NCBI GenBank assembly: GCA_034429695.1
Contig: DAOUGC010000242.1
Coordinates: forward strand, 1 to 6,360
Direction of reading: 5' to 3'
DNA length: 6,360 bases
Source: DAOUGC01 sp034429695
GTDB lineage: Bacteria; Chloroflexota; Anaerolineae; Anaerolineales; Anaerolineaceae
Both the position numbers and the translations under genes were made by a program. Below the pieces are notes generated by a model. The model was not told the origin of the DNA. It ran no database searches and was given only the letters and a program-made list of their open reading frames with translations. Shown piece by piece: positions 1-5,185 of this stretch; position 1 is the first letter of the stretch, and each line of letters begins with the position of its first letter.

Positions 1-858
1 TCGCCCACCCACACGCCCACCCCGCAGGCTGCCCATCTGATCGGCGCCGGAGACATTGCCGAGTGCGGCGTTGATGCCGATGACCAGACCGCGGCGCAGA
101 TCAGGGCGTTTCTGGATGCCCTTCCTGAAGGAGCCGAGGCAGCCGTGTTTGCTGCAGGCGACACCGCCTACGAAACCGGCACGGATGCTGAATTCCAGCA
201 ATGCTATCACCCTTCATGGGGACAGTTCCTGCCCATCACCCGACCGGCCATCGGCAACCATGAATACAAATCCGGCGGCGCGGGCTATTTTAACTATTTT
301 GGGCCGGCGGCTGGAGAAGCAGGCAAAGGGTACTACTCCTATGACCTGGGCGCATGGCACATTGCTGTGTTGAACACCAACTGCGCCTGGGTGGCTTGCG
401 GGCCCACCTCAGAACAGGTGCTGTGGCTGCAGGAGGACCTTGCGCTTGCCGCACAATTATCCCGGGCAAATGGTGAAACTCGTTGTCAGGCAGCCTACAT
501 GCACCATCCGCGCTGGTCATCCGGCCTGGCCGGTAGCACTTACTGGATTGACGCCATCTGGCAGTCACTATCGGCTGCAGGGGTTGAAGTGGTGCTGGCC
601 GGACACGATCATGACTATGAACGCTTTACCCCACTGGATGCCGCTGGTCAACCGGTGGAAGCCGGGTTGCGCCAGTTTGTGGTGGGAACCGGCGGCGGGT
701 ATCTACGGCCTTTTGGCAGCGCGCAACCCAATTCAGAATTCCGTCTGGATAACGTTCACGGCGTGCTGGCGTTGGCGCTTCACCCCGACCACTATGAATG
801 GCAGTTCATCAGTGCCAGCGGCGAGGTACTGGACAGCGGCAGCGCCCCCTGCCAATAG
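1..858 (+). CDS. Calcineurin-like metallophosphoesterase, 5'-truncated (probably secreted)
   Basis: The frame is open from base 1 to the TAG at 856-858, so 285 codons of a longer gene are present and the start lies upstream. Numbering from base 1, the metal-binding motifs of the purple-acid-phosphatase-like group appear in order: GD at 17-18, GDTAY at 53-57, GNHEY at 85-89, HHPRW at 168-172 and GHDHDYER at 201-208. Together these should supply the Asp, Asn and His ligands of a two-metal centre that hydrolyses phosphoesters. The substrate cannot be told from sequence. The first residues (SPTHTPTPQ) look like a Thr/Pro linker, suggesting an exported protein with a signal peptide or another domain upstream. 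That localisation is inference. The catalytic domain appears complete after the linker. No clear terminator follows. The family call is firm; acid phosphatase, phosphodiesterase or nucleotidase activity are all possible. Confidence 0.93.
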   Translation, partial: SPTHTPTPQAAHLIGAGDIAECGVDADDQTAAQIRAFLDALPEGAEAAVFAAGDTAYETGTDAEFQQCYHPSWGQFLPITRPAIGNHEYKSGGAGYFNYFGPAAGEAGKGYYSYDLGAWHIAVLNTNCAWVACGPTSEQVLWLQEDLALAAQLSRANGETRCQAAYMHHPRWSSGLAGSTYWIDAIWQSLSAAGVEVVLAGHDHDYERFTPLDAAGQPVEAGLRQFVVGTGGGYLRPFGSAQPNSEFRLDNVHGVLALALHPDHYEWQFISASGEVLDSGSAPCQ

Positions 859-901
859 TTGCAAACCTTCTACGTACCCTTTTCCTCACCCTTGCTCCTC
901 A

Positions 902-907
902 TATAAT
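902..907 (+). promoter_or_regulatory. Possible -10 box for the DUF427 gene
   Basis: A perfect TATAAT lies in the 105-base gap after the metallophosphoesterase gene. Transcription from it would begin near 914, about 50 bases before the TTG start at 964. No convincing -35 hexamer lies 15-18 bases upstream (the 17-base position reads CTTTTC), and no extended -10 TG is present. The call rests on the -10 alone. Confidence 0.35.
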
Positions 908-963
908 GGATGCAATGGCCCTTTAGCCATCCTTGCAGAGCCATTGAAAGGGAGCTGTTAAAA

Positions 964-1449
964 TTGGTTGCATCAAACAGTAATCATGCTAGCGAGTCGG
1001 TGTGGGAATATCCTTGCCCGCCTCGTCTCGAGGTCGTTCAGCATCACGTTCAGGTCATCTTCAACAATATTGTCATCGCCGATTCTCGCCGCCCGCTGCG
1101 ATTGGTGGAGCTGGGGCATCCACCAATTTACTTTATTCCGCCAGAAGATGTACGAATGGAATACCTGCACCCCACCACCCTGCGCACGGTATGTCCCCAC
1201 AATGGGCTGGCGTGGCATTATTCGGTTCGCGTCGGCAACCGATGTGTTGAAGATGCGGCCTGGACCTTCCTGCACCCCCTGCCGCCATACTCCTCATTGG
1301 CTGAATATATCGCCTTTTGCCCGGCGCACATGCAAGCCTGCCTGGTGGACGGCGAACTGGCAAGCTCACCCCCCATGCAAATTCACCCCGGTTGGGTGAC
1401 AGCCGGGGTGAAGGGTCCGTTTGCAGGTGATGTAATCACCGGGTGTTAG
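964..1449 (+). CDS. DUF427 domain-containing protein
   Basis: A single-domain protein of 161 residues matching the DUF427 family, whose biochemical role is not established. Family-like blocks, numbered from the TTG: ESVWEYPCPPRLE (11-23), then HPPIYFIPPEDVR, CPHNGLAWHYSV, and AAWTFLHPLPPYSSLAEYIAF leading into a VDGE, with a GPFAGD block near the C-terminus. The Trp- and Pro-rich blocks suggest a small beta-rich cytoplasmic domain; no signal peptide or membrane segment is seen. The frame also offers an ATG at 910, but that codon sits three bases after a TATAAT and has no ribosome site. TTG at 964 has AAAGGGAG at 947-954, nine bases upstream, and puts the conserved ESVW block near residue 11, so I chose it. 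The TAG overlaps the stop of the convergent dioxygenase gene. The family call is fairly sure, the start less so, and no function is claimed. Confidence 0.87.
   Translation: MVASNSNHASESVWEYPCPPRLEVVQHHVQVIFNNIVIADSRRPLRLVELGHPPIYFIPPEDVRMEYLHPTTLRTVCPHNGLAWHYSVRVGNRCVEDAAWTFLHPLPPYSSLAEYIAFCPAHMQACLVDGELASSPPMQIHPGWVTAGVKGPFAGDVITGC
1382..1412. other. 10-bp inverted repeat inside the 3' end of the DUF427 gene
   Basis: TTCACCCCGG (1382-1391) and CCGGGGTGAA (1403-1412) are perfect inverted repeats around an 11-base loop. Read on the minus strand, the stem lies 34 bases past the dioxygenase stop codon and is followed by only TTTG, so it could be a weak terminator for that gene. A second small stem, GGTGAT/ATCACC with a GTA loop, lies at 1426-1440. 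Both lie within DUF427 coding sequence, so codon constraint or chance could explain them. Confidence 0.4.
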
Positions 1450-2303
1450 CCTGCTGTGTCAATGGATATCACCACACCTATTCCCGAAGGGTCCTTGATC
1501 AACATGCCTTCGGGAATTTCGCGCATACCCACCCGGTTGTAACGCAGGTGTTCCAGCAAGCCATCCCGCGCATCAGCCGGAAGGTCAAGCCGGTACCACA
1601 GCAGGCCGGTGGCTTCGGGGGGAGCAGGCGGCAGGCCCACCCCTGCCCATGTATTCATGCCGATATGGTGATGATACCCCCCCGCTGACAGGAACAACGC
1701 CGAGCCAGCCCAGCGTTGCATCACATCGAAACCCAGCAACCCGGCATGAAACGCCTCAGATTGTGCCAGATCGGACACCTGCAAATGTACATGCCCGATG
1801 CGCGTCCCGGCAGGTACACCATCGCCAGTCTCACCGGCCTCCTCCAGCAGCGCACGCAGATCGAGCGGGTCCGATATCATCTTCAGCGTCCCGTCGCTCT
1901 CCAGCGGCCATTCATCCCTCGGGCGGTCGGCATAGATCTCGATCCCGTTTCCATCCGGGTCTGCCAGGTACAGCGCCAGGCTCACCCCATGATCAGAAGC
2001 GCCCTGCAACATGGAGCGTGTCTCCACCAGTCTTTTGAGCGCGGTCGCCAGTGCCAACCGGTCGGGCATCAATACGGCAAAATGATACAGCCCGGTGACA
2101 CGGCGCACGCGACGCGCGTCCGTGTTGCCGGTCAAACGCAAAAAGGGCGACCCATCCTGCCCGCCCAGCTCGGCCCGTCTGCCGTCATTGCCCTGCACCG
2201 TCAACCCGAGTGAGGTTTCATAAAATGCCACCGAGCCTGCCAGGTCATTTACCTGTAAATGGACCTGGCCGATGGATGTGTGTGGATCGATTGAATAACC
2301 CAT
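1446..2303 (-). CDS. Two-domain VOC-family (CatE-like) ring-cleaving dioxygenase
   Basis: A protein of 285 residues with two vicinal-oxygen-chelate domains, resembling the CatE-type catechol 2,3-dioxygenase group that opens aromatic rings next to the diol using Fe(II) or Mn(II). Domain 1 begins IGQVHLQVNDL and runs through YHFAVL to DPDGNGIEIYADRP. Domain 2 begins IGHVHLQVSDL and has GYHHHIGMNTW and DPSG. Domain 1 holds a plausible metal triad: H15, H74 and E122 from this start. Domain 2 has no His at the matching WYRLDL strand and no Glu after DPSG, so the active site is probably in the N-terminal half. The ATG at 2336 lies inside the -10 box of a strong minus-strand promoter. The ATG at 2303 has GGAGG four bases upstream and was chosen. 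No signal peptide is seen; cytoplasmic location is likely. The real substrate is unknown, and a glyoxalase-like or thiol-transfer role is possible. Confidence 0.9.
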   Translation of the reverse strand: MGYSIDPHTSIGQVHLQVNDLAGSVAFYETSLGLTVQGNDGRRAELGGQDGSPFLRLTGNTDARRVRRVTGLYHFAVLMPDRLALATALKRLVETRSMLQGASDHGVSLALYLADPDGNGIEIYADRPRDEWPLESDGTLKMISDPLDLRALLEEAGETGDGVPAGTRIGHVHLQVSDLAQSEAFHAGLLGFDVMQRWAGSALFLSAGGYHHHIGMNTWAGVGLPPAPPEATGLLWYRLDLPADARDGLLEHLRYNRVGMREIPEGMLIKDPSGIGVVISIDTAG

Positions 2304-2331
2304 AAGCCCTCCCGGTAAAGACGATATATTC

Positions 2332-2360
2332 ATCATAATTTAATTTACAATCCCGGTCAA
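2332..2360 (-). promoter_or_regulatory. Sigma70-type promoter of the dioxygenase gene
   Basis: On the minus strand a TTGACC -35 (2355-2360) is separated by exactly 17 bases from a TATGAT -10 (2332-2337); each matches consensus at five of six positions. Transcription should start near 2325, giving a leader of about 20 bases before the ATG at 2303. The two ATGs at 2331-2336 overlap the -10 box and so cannot be the main start. Confidence 0.75.
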
Positions 2361-2403
2361 ATTTACGTCCAATATTTCCATCCCCAAATCCTTGGATAAT
2401 CTT

Positions 2404-2432
2404 TTGACTCTGCTCAATATATATTATAAAAT
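2404..2432 (+). promoter_or_regulatory. Sigma70-type promoter of the site-2 protease gene
   Basis: TTGACT (2404-2409) and TAAAAT (2427-2432) are spaced by 17 bases, each five of six to consensus. TATAAA at 2425-2430 is an alternative -10 with a 15-base spacer. Transcription would begin near 2439, leaving a leader of about 54 bases. The spacer contains the 10-base palindrome AATATATATT (2416-2425), which may be a regulator site or simply AT-rich promoter sequence. This promoter is divergent from the dioxygenase promoter, with about 43 bases between the two -35 boxes. Confidence 0.7.
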
Positions 2433-2492
2433 TCATAATAATTAGTGGATTATTCCGGTCGGGTTGGGGGATCCGGGAATGGAGAAAACAGG

Positions 2493-3617
2493 ATGGAATC
2501 TGGACTATTAATCGGCAGAGTGTGGGGCATCCCCATCCGTTTGCATTTGAGCTGGTTTGCGATATTCTTTCTGGTGGCCTGGTCTCTGGCGATGGGCTAC
2601 TTTCCTCAAGAGTATGCCAGCCTGCGCGGCACACCCGCTGTGGTCCTTGGCATTGTCACCAGTATTTTGTTTGGCCTGTCCGTGTTGTTGCACGAACTGG
2701 GTCATGCCTGGGTGGCACAGCGCACCCAGGTTCCGGTGAGGGGCATCACCCTGTTCCTGTTCGGCGGTGTGGCACAGGTGGAAAAAGAGCCGCGCAAAGC
2801 CGGGCATGAATTCTGGATTGCCATTGCAGGACCGCTGGTTTCGGTGGGTCTTGCCGGATTGTTCGGGCTTACCTGGATACTGGCGCGCGACGTTCCTGTT
2901 CTGGCTGCACCGGGCGTATGGCTGGCAAGGATTAACCTGGCATTGGGGTTATTTAATCTCATCCCTGGGTTTCCACTGGACGGCGGGCGCGTGCTGCGCG
3001 CCGTGGTATGGAAGATCACCGGCAGCTACCGGCGGGCAACGCGCATCGCTTCTACAACAGGTCAGGTGGTTGCATTTGGGTTTATCGGTTTTGGCATCTT
3101 TACCATTTTCAGGGGCGATCTCTTCAACGGCGCGTGGCTGGCATTCATCGGCTGGTTCCTGCAAAATGCCGCTGCAAGCGTGAACTCGCACCTTACCATG
3201 CGCGAGATGCTCTCAGGGGTGCGCGTGTCACAGGTGATGGACACCAGCGTGCCCAGCGTGCCGGGATCGATGCTGCTGGAACGGCTGGTGAACGACCGGG
3301 TTGCCAGCAGCGGTGAGGACGCCTTCCTGGTGCATACCGACCTGGATGGCCGCCCGGATGGTCTGGTGACATTGCGCGATGTACAAAAGGTGCCGCGCCA
3401 GATGTGGGAAAGCGTCACCATCAAGCAGATCATGGAACCGATTTCGGATTTGGTGGCGGTTTACCCGGATATGGAGCTGGTGGCCGCGCTGGAACGCATG
3501 GATGACGCCAAAGTGGCGCACATCCCGGTGATCGACGGCGCCGGGTTGATCCGCGGGTTGCTCAGCCGCCAGCATGTGTTGCATTACATGCGCACCCGTG
3601 CTCAAATTGGGGTATAG
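2493..3617 (+). CDS. Site-2 protease (M50 family) with C-terminal CBS pair
   Basis: A 374-residue intramembrane zinc metalloprotease. The active site HELGH is at residues 67-71, at the end of a hydrophobic segment, and the third zinc ligand D163 sits in FNLIPGFPLDGGR (154-166). GRVWGIPIRLHLSW near the N-terminus is typical of the SpoIVFB/Rip3-like branch. Hydrophobic stretches near 21-35, 48-66, 107-130, 142-158 and a region around 190-225 fit a multi-pass membrane core. From about residue 250 two CBS repeats follow (VSQVMDTSVPSV and IKQIMEPISDLV begin them), which in this family bind adenine nucleotides and probably gate cleavage. Such enzymes usually release membrane-bound anti-sigma factors or transcription factors; no substrate gene is adjacent. 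The in-frame ATG at 2445 is only about 6 bases past the predicted transcription start and lacks a ribosome site. ATG 2493 has GGAG at 2481-2484, eight bases upstream, and was chosen. The gene stands alone. Confidence 0.93.
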   Translation: MESGLLIGRVWGIPIRLHLSWFAIFFLVAWSLAMGYFPQEYASLRGTPAVVLGIVTSILFGLSVLLHELGHAWVAQRTQVPVRGITLFLFGGVAQVEKEPRKAGHEFWIAIAGPLVSVGLAGLFGLTWILARDVPVLAAPGVWLARINLALGLFNLIPGFPLDGGRVLRAVVWKITGSYRRATRIASTTGQVVAFGFIGFGIFTIFRGDLFNGAWLAFIGWFLQNAAASVNSHLTMREMLSGVRVSQVMDTSVPSVPGSMLLERLVNDRVASSGEDAFLVHTDLDGRPDGLVTLRDVQKVPRQMWESVTIKQIMEPISDLVAVYPDMELVAALERMDDAKVAHIPVIDGAGLIRGLLSRQHVLHYMRTRAQIGV

Positions 3618-3625
3618 AAAAAAAG

Positions 3626-3724
3626 TTTTTTGTAGGGCGGGCTGGTGTGCTTCCAACCCGTCGATTAACCATGGATCCACATCATCGACGGGTTCATGCT
3701 TTTTGAACCCACCGTTTTGATTTG
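3626..3724 (+). repeat. Hairpin repeat copy 1 (full length)
   Basis: This copy starts with a T-run and GTAGGGCGG just nine bases after the protease stop. By eye it differs from copy 3 at about nine of 98 positions. Three stems are possible: A (3636-3645 with 3653-3662, one mismatch and one G-T pair), B (3655-3665 with 3684-3694, a perfect 11 bp) and C (GGGTTCA 3690-3696 with TGAACCC 3704-3710, perfect). B shares bases with both A and C, so A plus C excludes B. Stem C is followed by ACCGTTTT and may act as a weak terminator for the protease gene. Confidence 0.85.
3690..3719 (+). terminator. Weak terminator-like hairpin after the site-2 protease gene
   Basis: A perfect 7-bp stem GGGTTCA/TGAACCC with a 7-base loop is followed by ACCGTTTTGATTTG. 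The T-run is short and displaced by four bases, so this is a poor intrinsic terminator. It is the closest thing to one downstream of the protease gene and is part of repeat copy 1. Confidence 0.3.
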
Positions 3725-3744
3725 AATCTCAAAGCACCCCCTCC

Positions 3745-3777
3745 GGTGACGGATTCACCTGCGGTTTATCCGTCACC
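3745..3777. repeat. Stem-loop D, 10-bp perfect stem
   Basis: GGTGACGGAT (3745-3754) pairs perfectly with ATCCGTCACC (3768-3777) around a 13-base loop. It is unrelated in sequence to the GTAGGGCGG repeat and stands directly before stem-loop E. No T-run follows on either strand, so it is not a typical intrinsic terminator. Confidence 0.7.
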
Positions 3778-3778
3778 A

Positions 3779-3811
3779 CCTCCCCCGTTTTGCTGCGCAA
3801 AACAGGGGAGG
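3779..3811. repeat. Stem-loop E, 15-position near-perfect stem
   Basis: CCTCCCC-C-GTTTTGC (3779-3793) pairs with GCAAAAC-A-GGGGAGG (3797-3811) around the triloop TGC, with a single C/A mismatch. An A-run follows on the plus strand, not a T-run, so termination is unlikely. The 3' arm and tail (CAGGGGAGGAAAAA) recur at 4099-4112 after repeat copy 3, which suggests a second, partly degraded repeat family. Confidence 0.7.
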
Positions 3812-3833
3812 AAAAAACTGCGGCCCCACCATT

Positions 3834-3883
3834 CATCGATTAAATAAGCGGCGGATTGGAAGAACACCAATCCGCCCTACATG
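3834..3883 (-). repeat. Hairpin repeat copy 4 (inverted, short)
   Basis: Read on the minus strand it begins GTAGGGCGGATTGG and has a perfect 10-bp stem: GGCGGATTGG (3850-3859) with CCAATCCGCC (3867-3876) on the plus strand, with a 7-base loop. Compared with stem A of copy 3, two G-C/C-G pairs have become A-T/T-A pairs with pairing kept, and the loop keeps the TGTnnTT form. ATTCAT (3831-3836) and ATGAAT (3881-3886) flank it as inverted repeats. The downstream half of the full element is missing or very diverged. Confidence 0.75.
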
Positions 3884-3896
3884 AATTTGCTAATCG

Positions 3897-3968
3897 TTTT
3901 TTGTAGGGCGGGCTGGTGTAATTCCTGCCCGCCGATTAACCATTGATCCCCATCAACGGCGGGTTCAA
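3897..3968 (+). repeat. Hairpin repeat copy 2 (3'-truncated)
   Basis: This copy starts with a T-run and GTAGGGCGGGCTGG and stays alignable to copy 3 up to GGGTTCAA, after which the sequence differs. Stem A (3907-3916 with 3924-3933) has one T/T mismatch. Stem B (CCCGCCG 3928-3934 with CGGCGGG 3957-3963) is perfect, with a C-G pair where copy 1 has T-A. The stem C region is lost. Confidence 0.8.
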
Positions 3969-3990
3969 AACCGGCCCCGATACGCCAATG

Positions 3991-4087
3991 TTTTTGTAGG
4001 GCGGGCTGGTGTAGTTCCAGCCCGCCGATTAACCATTGATCCCCATCATCGACGGGGTCATGCTTTTTGAACCCACCGTTTTTATTT
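3991..4087 (+). repeat. Hairpin repeat copy 3 (full length)
   Basis: A full copy whose stem A is a perfect 10 bp: GGCGGGCTGG (4000-4009) with CCAGCCCGCC (4017-4026), loop TGTAGTT. Stem B has a C/A mismatch, and stem C has one G/A mismatch (GGGGTCA against TGAACCC). It ends with ACCGTTTTTATTTG about 36 bases past the 3' end of the DegV-family gene on the opposite strand. Confidence 0.85.
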
Positions 4088-4123
4088 GCTTCACAAGTCA
4101 GGGGAGGAAAAACAACTTCGACC

Positions 4124-4984
4124 TCACGGCTCGATCCACCCCACCGCCAGCACCCCCGGCCCGGCGTGCACCACGATGGCGGGCGGCAGCAGATACACCG
4201 GCAACTCAGGCAAACCGAGCTGCCTTTGAATATCGGCGGCCAACCGCGCTGCATTTTCCTCCGCGGCGGCGTGCATCACACACAAACCCTGCGCCCCACG
4301 CTGCCAGGCTTCCACTGCCAGCTCGCAGATGCGCGCCATGGCTTTACGCTGTGTACGCTGGCTTTCCCCTGCACCCAGGCGACCATCCTCAACATGCAGG
4401 ATGGGCTTGATCTGCAACAACGTACCCACCAGCGCCTGCGCCCCACCGATGCGCCCGCCCTTTTGCAGATATTCCAGCGTGTCCACCATCAAAAACACCC
4501 GCGTTTTGGGTTTCATTTCCTCCAGCCGCGTCAGGATGGCGTCCATGGAATCACCTGCCTCTGCCCATGCCACCGCGCGCTGAACCAGTTCAGCCATGGG
4601 ACCCGCCAGAATGCGGCAATCCCACACGCGGATATCCGCCCCGGCGTGTTCCGGATGGGTATTACGGAAATCCTCCAGCCCGACCAAGGCGCTGCGGTAA
4701 GTACCCGAAACATCGGCTGATGGTGTGATCACAAGCACACTGTGACCGGCTTCGACCAATTCCTTATAGATGGGAACGTACAACGCCGGCGGCGGTGCGG
4801 CGGTTTTGGGCAGCGTTGCCGCTGCTTTGAGCTTTTTGAGAAAGGTGGCGGTGTCCAGGTCGCAATCATCCCGATAGGACTCTTCGCCAAATATCACGAT
4901 CTGTGGAAGGATGGGAATGCCGTGTTGCGCCGCAAACTCCAACGGCAGACCGGCGGTGGTATCAGCAACAATACGAACTGCCAT
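4124..4984 (-). CDS. DegV family protein (FakB-like fatty-acid-binding protein)
   Basis: A cytoplasmic protein of 286 residues, the usual DegV length. It starts VRIVADTTAGLP (3-14), the family's N-terminal DxT/S motif. T61 follows LPK, and VSGTYRSA (92-99) supplies the fatty-acid carboxylate-binding Ser (S93). VDTLEYLQKGGRIGG lies at about 167-181, followed by LLQIKPIL, and HAGPGVLAVGW (273-283) near the C-terminus carries the conserved His. In Firmicutes, FakB proteins present a bound fatty acid to the kinase FakA for phosphorylation; no fakA-like gene is visible here, so the partner is elsewhere or unknown. The usual TSxPSPGEF block reads TAAPPPALY, a divergent form of the lid region. The ATG has AGGAGG (4989-4994) four bases upstream. 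The gene is transcribed away from folE and ends into the repeat cluster with no clear terminator. Confidence 0.95.
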   Translation of the reverse strand: MAVRIVADTTAGLPLEFAAQHGIPILPQIVIFGEESYRDDCDLDTATFLKKLKAAATLPKTAAPPPALYVPIYKELVEAGHSVLVITPSADVSGTYRSALVGLEDFRNTHPEHAGADIRVWDCRILAGPMAELVQRAVAWAEAGDSMDAILTRLEEMKPKTRVFLMVDTLEYLQKGGRIGGAQALVGTLLQIKPILHVEDGRLGAGESQRTQRKAMARICELAVEAWQRGAQGLCVMHAAAEENAARLAADIQRQLGLPELPVYLLPPAIVVHAGPGVLAVGWIEP

Positions 4985-5185
4985 GATGCCTCCTATAGGA
5001 TGAATATGTGGAATGGAAGAGAATAATTACTTCCCCAAAGTATAACGAAAAAGCGACTGAAATGATCATTCACTCAGAAACGCTAATCTTCCTCCGTCAT
5101 TATCCACTCAAAGGTTATGCAAAGAGTGGTTTCAATATTATACAAACCTTATACTACGCTTATAAATACGATGAGGAGGGTAGAC
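4985..5185. promoter_or_regulatory. Divergent degV-family/folE intergenic region
   Basis: These 201 bases separate two divergent genes and become very AT-rich towards folE (5134-5166). Several TATA-like hexamers lie on the plus strand (TATTAT 5136, TATACT 5150, TATAAA 5161), but none has a convincing -35 at 16-18 bases, so the folE promoter cannot be fixed. I looked for a tetrahydrofolate riboswitch and saw no matching motif. No small gene is supported. Confidence 0.5.
5039..5070 (-). promoter_or_regulatory. Possible DegV-gene promoter with palindrome
   Basis: On the minus strand TATACT (5039-5044) is a fair -10, with transcription starting near 5032, about 48 bases before the ATG. The expected -35 position falls in the perfect 10-base palindrome AATGATCATT (5061-5070), and no good TTGACA match is present. 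The palindrome could be an operator overlapping the promoter. A second minus-strand TATAAT lies at 5137-5142, also with a weak -35. Confidence 0.3.

Larger units (their letters stand above)
3618..4123. other. Repeat-rich intergenic region without genes
   Basis: This 506-base gap follows the protease gene and lies beyond the 3' end of the leftward DegV-family gene, so two convergent genes end into it. It holds three direct copies (3626-3724, 3897-3968, 3991-4087) and one inverted copy (3834-3883) of a hairpin repeat, plus two unrelated stem-loops (3745-3777 and 3779-3811). No frame in it has a ribosome site and a protein-like composition. The minus-strand frames that cross it only translate the repeat. 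Confidence 0.85.

Noticed and set aside
1716..2213. Plus-strand open frame of 165 codons opposite the dioxygenase
   Set aside because: It is a shadow of the minus-strand VOC gene. The protein has no recognisable domain, while the opposite strand shows clear family motifs, a promoter and a ribosome site.
3779..3811. Stem-loop E as an intrinsic terminator
   Set aside because: The stem is strong, but an A-run follows on the plus strand and no T-run follows on the minus strand, so termination in either direction is unlikely.
3626..4087. Repeat cluster considered as a CRISPR array
   Set aside because: Copies are diverged, unequal in length, irregularly spaced and partly inverted, and no cas gene is present.
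3877..4254. Minus-strand open frame of 125 codons crossing repeat copies 2 and 3 and overlapping the DegV-family gene
   Set aside because: Its C-terminal half merely translates the DNA repeat twice (QWLIGG, then HQPALQK), the first part is out of frame within the real DegV-family gene, and there is no ribosome site. The frame 3228-3680 (-) carries the same repeat-derived peptide and is rejected for the same reason.
5117..5185. N-terminal extension of FolE from ATG 5117
   Set aside because: The extra 23 residues have no family likeness and cross a TATA-rich promoter-like region. ATG 5186 has a strong ribosome site at proper spacing.
5071..5185. Possible tetrahydrofolate riboswitch upstream of folE
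   Set aside because: The leader is AT-rich and I could not find the conserved core or pairing of that riboswitch class.
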